From assembly GCA_964634885.1 (NCBI GenBank), contig CAZWLN010000092.1, forward strand, positions 1-10,978: a DNA stretch of 10,978 bases. The letters are read 5' to 3'. The translations under genes and the position numbers were made by a program. This DNA is from DAINRZ01 sp964634885. GTDB taxonomy: Bacteria > Bacteroidota > Ignavibacteria > Kapaibacteriales > UBA2268. Below the pieces are notes generated by a model that did not search any database, had not been told where the DNA came from, and saw nothing but the letters and a program-made list of their open reading frames with translations. This document shows, in pieces, positions 7,885 through 10,978 of this stretch (position 1 is its first letter; every line of letters starts with the position of its first letter).

Positions 7885-8409
7885 ATGAAAAAGTTACTGA
7901 CAGTCATAATGACAATTATACTTATAGGCTGTTCATCAATGTATTATGACAGGCCGTATAACAAGGAATCGGAACTGTTGAACGATTATATTGCAGAGTT
8001 TTTCATGCACACTGAACCATATCATTTCAATTTTAAAATTATTTTGGATGACACTTTAAGGCCATTGGAAAAAAATACCTGGGTAATTAATCTGCAACAT
8101 GATTCATTATGCGGAGAGGCATATTACGATTTATGCGATTCGAATAAGAAACAAGTTCCAGTAAATTTTTCACAGCTTTCCAATATTAAAGGCATGAATA
8201 TATTCCCAGGCAAATTTTGTATTAACGAAAAAACAAGAGGTTGGCACTATCAGCTCAGTTTACCTGGATACAATAAAGACTCTACAATTATGTATTTCTC
8301 CTACAGATACTATTGTGGTTTTTTGTGTTCACGCTATAGTATTGTTTATATGAAAAAAATAAATGGGGAATGGGTTTTTCAAGGTGAAAGAATACTTATA
8401 GAATCATAA
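7885..8409 (+). CDS. Small lipoprotein of unknown function
   Basis: This predicts a 174-residue lipoprotein. KK at 2-3, a hydrophobic core (4-13) and the lipobox LIGC place the lipidated Cys at 16. The ATG is well supported by AAGGAGGG (7870-7877), seven bases upstream and the strongest binding site seen in the window. The mature part has Cys76, Cys84, Cys112, Cys144 and Cys148. The ending YYCGFLCSRYS (142-152), followed by KKINGEWVF (157-165), resembles a C-terminal CGxLC...KxNGxW pattern I associate with hypothetical Bacteroidota proteins. No function follows from it. The gene is clearly more AT-rich than nrdJ upstream and lies between a terminator and the repeat cluster, which would fit a lineage-specific or acquired gene. 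It appears to be transcribed alone. Confidence 0.75.
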   Translation: MKKLLTVIMTIILIGCSSMYYDRPYNKESELLNDYIAEFFMHTEPYHFNFKIILDDTLRPLEKNTWVINLQHDSLCGEAYYDLCDSNKKQVPVNFSQLSNIKGMNIFPGKFCINEKTRGWHYQLSLPGYNKDSTIMYFSYRYYCGFLCSRYSIVYMKKINGEWVFQGERILIES

Positions 8410-8523
8410 TAAATGGATATTTTCTGGATTTAATAATAGATCAATATAATTCCGGTTCTCTAACAAATGATAGGGATAAATAGATAATTGAAGCATTATT
8501 TTCTACCTTCGGGGTTTATTCCC
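8410..8523. other. Spacer between lipoprotein gene and repeat cluster
   Basis: This is AT-rich sequence without a credible coding frame. I see no strong terminator directly after the lipoprotein stop at 8409. The first recognisable repeat words begin at 8524. Confidence 0.4.
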
Positions 8524-8609
8524 ACTTTACAAACTTGAAAAACTGAGAGTCCAACCGCCCCCTGCCCCCGCCTTATCTAAGGCGGGGAAAACATCTTTAA
8601 TTCAGAATT
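8524..8609 (+). repeat. Module B: hairpin CCCCGCCTT/AAGGCGGGG with 9-bp linkers
   Basis: This begins with ACTT-type 9-bp units (8524, 8533, 8542), then GAGAGTCC, a C-rich stretch, and a perfect 9-bp hairpin (CCCCGCCTT, loop ATCT, AAGGCGGGG), ending in the first ATTC heptamer. It matches 8732-8817 over 86 bases with a single difference. The module occurs again as the end of the second D module (9383-9451). Confidence 0.85.
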
Positions 8610-8634
8610 CTTAATTCATAATTCAGCATTCTTT
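8600..8634 (+). repeat. 7-bp phased repeat (ATTCNNN), 5 units
   Basis: Five consecutive heptamers start with ATTC in perfect register: ATTCAGA, ATTCTTA, ATTCATA, ATTCAGC, ATTCTTT. The run ends where ACAAACTT of the next 9-bp linker starts. Confidence 0.8.
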
Positions 8635-8656
8635 ACAAACTTGACGAAGTGAAAAA

Positions 8657-8800
8657 CCCCATCCCGGCCTTCCCCAAGGGGAAGGAGAAAGAAGAACCTG
8701 CTTTTTTCTTCTAACTTTATAAACTTGATAAACTTTACAAACTTGAAAAACTGAGAGTCCAACCGCCCCCTACCCCCGCCTTATCTAAGGCGGGGAAAAC
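8657..8800 (+). repeat. Module D, copy 1 (144 bp)
   Basis: In order it contains CCCCATCCCGGCC, the CCTTCCCCAAGGGGAAGG hairpin, a purine-rich stretch, a T run, five 9-bp units with ACTT or ACTG at 8714, 8723, 8732, 8741 and 8750, and the B hairpin. It is collinear with 9308-9451, with only three differences by eye over 144 bases. Its first 50 bases are the reverse complement of the left-end array units. Confidence 0.9.
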
Positions 8801-8825
8801 ATCTTTAATTCAGAATTTAGAATTG

Positions 8826-8999
8826 GCTACGCCGGTCTCGCTGCGCTCGGCTCAGCATTTAGCATTCTTTACAAACTTGATGAACTTTATATACTTTACT
8901 AACTAATAACCCCATCCCAGCCTTCCCCAAGGGGAAGGGGCAAGAAAGGATGAGGCGTTGGCCGGCTTCTTGCTATTAATATGTCGCCCCTTCGGGGCT
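8826..8999 (+). repeat. Module C, copy 1 (174 bp)
   Basis: It starts with GCTACGCC and a GC-rich segment, then two heptamers, three 9-bp ACTT units (8875, 8884, 8893), the CCTTCCCC hairpin (8921-8938), a unique 50-base part, and a short GCCCC/GGGGC hairpin (8986-8998). It is almost identical to 9093-9266, with two differences by eye in 174 bases. It contains no gene. Confidence 0.9.
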
Positions 9000-9032
9000 T
9001 TTCGAGGGCGGGGAAAACCTCATTGTTCCCAC

Positions 9033-9088
9033 ATTCAGAATTCTTAATTCGTCATTCTTAATTCAGAATTCAGAATTCAGAATTCAGA
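9033..9088 (+). repeat. 7-bp phased repeat (ATTCNNN), 8 units
   Basis: Eight heptamers are in perfect register: ATTCAGA, ATTCTTA, ATTCGTC, ATTCTTA, then ATTCAGA four times. The run leads straight into module C copy 2. Confidence 0.88.
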
Positions 9089-9092
9089 ATTA

Positions 9093-9266
9093 GCTACGCC
9101 GTTCTCGCTGCGCTCGACTCAGCATTTAGCATTCTTTACAAACTTGATGAACTTTATATACTTTACTAACTAATAACCCCATCCCAGCCTTCCCCAAGGG
9201 GAAGGGGCAAGAAAGGATGAGGCGTTGGCCGGCTTCTTGCTATTAATATGTCGCCCCTTCGGGGCT
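9093..9266 (+). repeat. Module C, copy 2 (174 bp)
   Basis: This is the second near-identical copy of 8826-8999, offset by 267 bases. The two seen differences are both in the GC-rich opening segment. After it, 9-bp ACTT units at 9271, 9280, 9289 and 9298 bridge to module D copy 2. Confidence 0.9.
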
Positions 9267-9307
9267 GCTTACTTTATAAACTTGATGAACTTGACGAACT
9301 TTCCCAA

Positions 9308-9451
9308 CCCCATCCCAGCCTTCCCCAAGGGGAAGGAGAAAGAAGAACCTGCTTTTTTCTTCTAACTTTATAAACTTGATAAACTTTACAAACTTGATGA
9401 ACTGAGAGTCCAACCGCCCCCTACCCCCGCCTTATCTAAGGCGGGGAAAAC
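9308..9451 (+). repeat. Module D, copy 2 (144 bp)
   Basis: This copy is collinear with 8657-8800. The ACTT/ACTG units fall at 9365, 9374, 9383, 9392 and 9401. One difference (G to A) lies in the CCCGGCC segment and two lie in a 9-bp unit. The B hairpin ends the module, and heptamers follow. Confidence 0.9.
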
Positions 9452-9458
9452 TTCATTT

Positions 9459-9535
9459 ATTCAGCATTCAGCATTCTTAATTCAGCATTCTTAATTCAGC
9501 ATTCGTAATTCGTAATTCGTAATTCGTAATTCAGT
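9459..9535 (+). repeat. 7-bp phased repeat (ATTCNNN), 11 units
   Basis: Eleven heptamers are in unbroken register. The variable triplets are AGC, AGC, TTA, AGC, TTA, AGC, GTA four times, then AGT. The array stops six bases short of the stop codon of the convergent DUF4349 gene. Confidence 0.92.
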
Positions 9536-9541
9536 ACCCCC

Positions 9542-10684
9542 TCAGTCTTTCGGCATCAGGTAGAACCACTTCAGATCTTCATCTTTCAGAATCTTGTTTT
9601 TAGGTTTTATGAATGTACCGGTATTCTTCTTTGTTCCCTTTGACCTGAAACAGTCCTTGTAACGTTTGAGGTTTATCCTGCCGAGGATGCAGCCCGACTC
9701 GATGGTCCCGGCCCTGATCTCGTAGCCGATGACATTGCATTCGTCATCGACCCGGGGAGTAATCACAATCTGCTCCCGGTTAACATCTTCCGAAGCTTCA
9801 ATTTCCGGAAGGGGCCCTACACCTACATTGATAATCTGGCACTTCGTGTCGAGCGTTACCTTCTCTTTCTTGCCGAAAGGTACAGTAGTGAGGGCAATCA
9901 TATTATTCTCGAAATCTACTTTGGAGATGAGGTCTGTCTTCTTCGGATCGAGCCCCTGGAAGACAATCTTCACCGGTTCGCCCGTACCGAAGGTCTCAGT
10001 CTGGTAATACTCCTTAAACACAATTTCCCTGACCGGTGGCTCCCCTGCAATGGCTTCTTCTTTAACCTCTTCCTCGGTTGTGTTCGCATAGACCACTTCT
10101 TCGAAATCAGGCTTGTCTATATTACGCCAGGTAATATTGACGGTCGAGTAGTTCATGTCCTCGAGCAGGGACAGGCGTTTGCTGTTCAGGTCTTCAAGCT
10201 CTTTCTTTTTCTTGTCGATCTCATAGCCTGCGACGATCCTGTCGTCAACGTCCTTAGAGCGTTCGCTGTTGTCCGTCATCAGCTCAATTTCATTCTTCAG
10301 CTTATCTATTTTCTCATTTGTGGAACTATACAAACGGCTGTATGAATCCTCGTCAGCAATCTTTTCCTCGACAACAGCCGGGCCGAATTCCTTTCTCAGG
10401 GCTTCAAGGTAATCATTGAAAAAGCGGTAAGGAACCTTGACATTCAGCTCCGCTGAGGCATACTTCCCCTCTTTTTTATTGACTGAAGCCGTTTTGAGGA
10501 AGCCCTCATAGAAAGTGGAGAGTGAAACAGCTTTATTATTCATATAGCTGTAGTCATCCGATTCGATGATGATGTCTGCCCGCTTCTGGTATGGGCTAAT
10601 GTCCGGCAGCTGGGTTGTCCTGCAGGACACCAGCGACAGAACGGCTGCCGAGATGATTAACACGAGGGTAATAGTACGTTTCAT
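9542..10684 (-). CDS. DUF4349-type lipoprotein
   Basis: This encodes 380 residues. The signal peptide has basic residues 2-3, a hydrophobic core (5-17) and the lipobox LVSC, giving lipid-modified Cys21. Residues about 36-187 match the general build of DUF4349: a first beta/alpha part (ADIIIESDDY), a second with ELNVKVPYRFFNDYLEAL (79-96), a charged coiled-coil hairpin (about 118-176), and the closing strand NYSTVNITWR (178-187). The function of the family is unknown; it is envelope-associated. Unusually, I see no transmembrane helix at the C-terminus, where many DUF4349 proteins have one. Instead an acidic linker (about 193-215) leads to a beta-rich region of about 165 residues with Cys282, 316, 332 and 345 that I cannot assign. 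The ATG at 10684 has AAGG seven bases upstream. The gene converges on the repeat cluster. Confidence 0.82.
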   Translation of the reverse strand: MKRTITLVLIISAAVLSLVSCRTTQLPDISPYQKRADIIIESDDYSYMNNKAVSLSTFYEGFLKTASVNKKEGKYASAELNVKVPYRFFNDYLEALRKEFGPAVVEEKIADEDSYSRLYSSTNEKIDKLKNEIELMTDNSERSKDVDDRIVAGYEIDKKKKELEDLNSKRLSLLEDMNYSTVNITWRNIDKPDFEEVVYANTTEEEVKEEAIAGEPPVREIVFKEYYQTETFGTGEPVKIVFQGLDPKKTDLISKVDFENNMIALTTVPFGKKEKVTLDTKCQIINVGVGPLPEIEASEDVNREQIVITPRVDDECNVIGYEIRAGTIESGCILGRINLKRYKDCFRSKGTKKNTGTFIKPKNKILKDEDLKWFYLMPKD

Positions 10685-10978
10685 AGCTAAACCTTACTAT
10701 TTGTAAAGCAATTACTTATTTAATAACATCCATACGGGTAAGATACAGCCACGATAACTACGTACCGCTGCCAATGCTACCCCCTATTTCACCGGATCCA
10801 TCCTCAACCCGGTATCATTCAATATATCGGCTTATTCCGTTATAATCTTAATACGAAAAATATTTCCATATATTTCAATAAGTTAATAAATTAATTTGAA
10901 ATAATCAATATTTTTTTGTTATACTCTGTGTTCAACTGTACAGATTTACTCAAACAATGAATAAAATTAGGTCTAATA
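10685..10978. other. AT-rich intergenic region at right edge
   Basis: These 294 bases lie upstream of the minus-strand DUF4349 gene and reach the window end. I see no complete gene. An ATG at 10957 opens a plus-strand frame of seven codons to the edge (MNKIRSN). It could be the start of a divergent gene, but it has no clear ribosome binding site and cannot be judged. Confidence 0.4.
10896..10925 (+). promoter_or_regulatory. Candidate sigma-70-like promoter
   Basis: TTGAAA (10896-10901) and TATACT (10920-10925) are separated by 18 bases, and an ATG follows 32 bases after the TATACT. In AT-rich DNA such pairs arise by chance, and the pattern is not the Bacteroidota TAnnTTTG type. It is only a candidate for a gene that would extend past the window. 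Confidence 0.25.

Noticed and set aside
8986..8998. GCCCC/GGGGC hairpin followed by T residues in module C, as an intrinsic terminator
   Set aside because: The stem is only 5 bp, the second copy (9253-9265) is not followed by a T run, and it is part of a repeated module and not tied to a gene end.
8524..9535. Insertion sequence or coding region in the right cluster
   Set aside because: There is no long open frame and no transposase motif; the sequence is explained by hairpin modules and short phased repeats.

Overview
The window looks like an ordinary chromosomal stretch from a Gram-negative bacterium of the Bacteroidota/Ignavibacteriota (Chlorobi-like) assemblage. That placement is an inference. 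It rests on several lipoprotein signal peptides, DUF4397, DUF4349 and SIMPL envelope proteins, AT-rich intergenic regions, start sites with weak or variable Shine-Dalgarno sequences, and a long class II ribonucleotide reductase. There are eight credible protein genes. I see no rRNA, tRNA, CRISPR array, transposase or phage gene. Exactly 100 N at 208-307 mark an assembly gap, so this is probably a draft or metagenome-derived scaffold.

Layout: positions 1-578 carry no gene but hold a tandem 83-bp repeat containing the gap. From 3094 down to 579 on the minus strand runs a likely four-gene operon: PAP2-family lipid phosphatase, short-chain dehydrogenase, DUF123 (GIY-YIG-like) protein, DUF4397 lipoprotein. 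A 276-bp AT-rich divergent region separates it from two plus-strand genes, a membrane-anchored SIMPL-domain protein (3371-4117) and the adenosylcobalamin-dependent ribonucleotide reductase nrdJ (4234-7776). nrdJ is followed by a probable terminator and a small AT-rich lipoprotein gene of unknown function (7885-8409). About 1.0 kb of intergenic repeats follows (8524-9535). Beyond it a minus-strand DUF4349-type lipoprotein gene (9542-10684) and an AT-rich upstream region close the window.

Function: nrdJ makes deoxynucleotides without oxygen or a separate radical-generating subunit, provided the cell has adenosylcobalamin. Most of the other genes encode envelope proteins. The operon members do not form a recognisable pathway.

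The most unusual part is the repeat DNA. The 8.5-9.5 kb cluster is built from near-identical hairpin-bearing modules in the order B-D-C-C-D. The joints are filled by two short phased repeats: a 7-bp unit (ATTC plus three variable bases) and a 9-bp unit (ACTT plus five variable bases). The same module family appears in the opposite orientation at the left end, so about 8 kb of genes lie between inverted copies. I found no convincing new protein system; the repeat family is the part most worth a second look.
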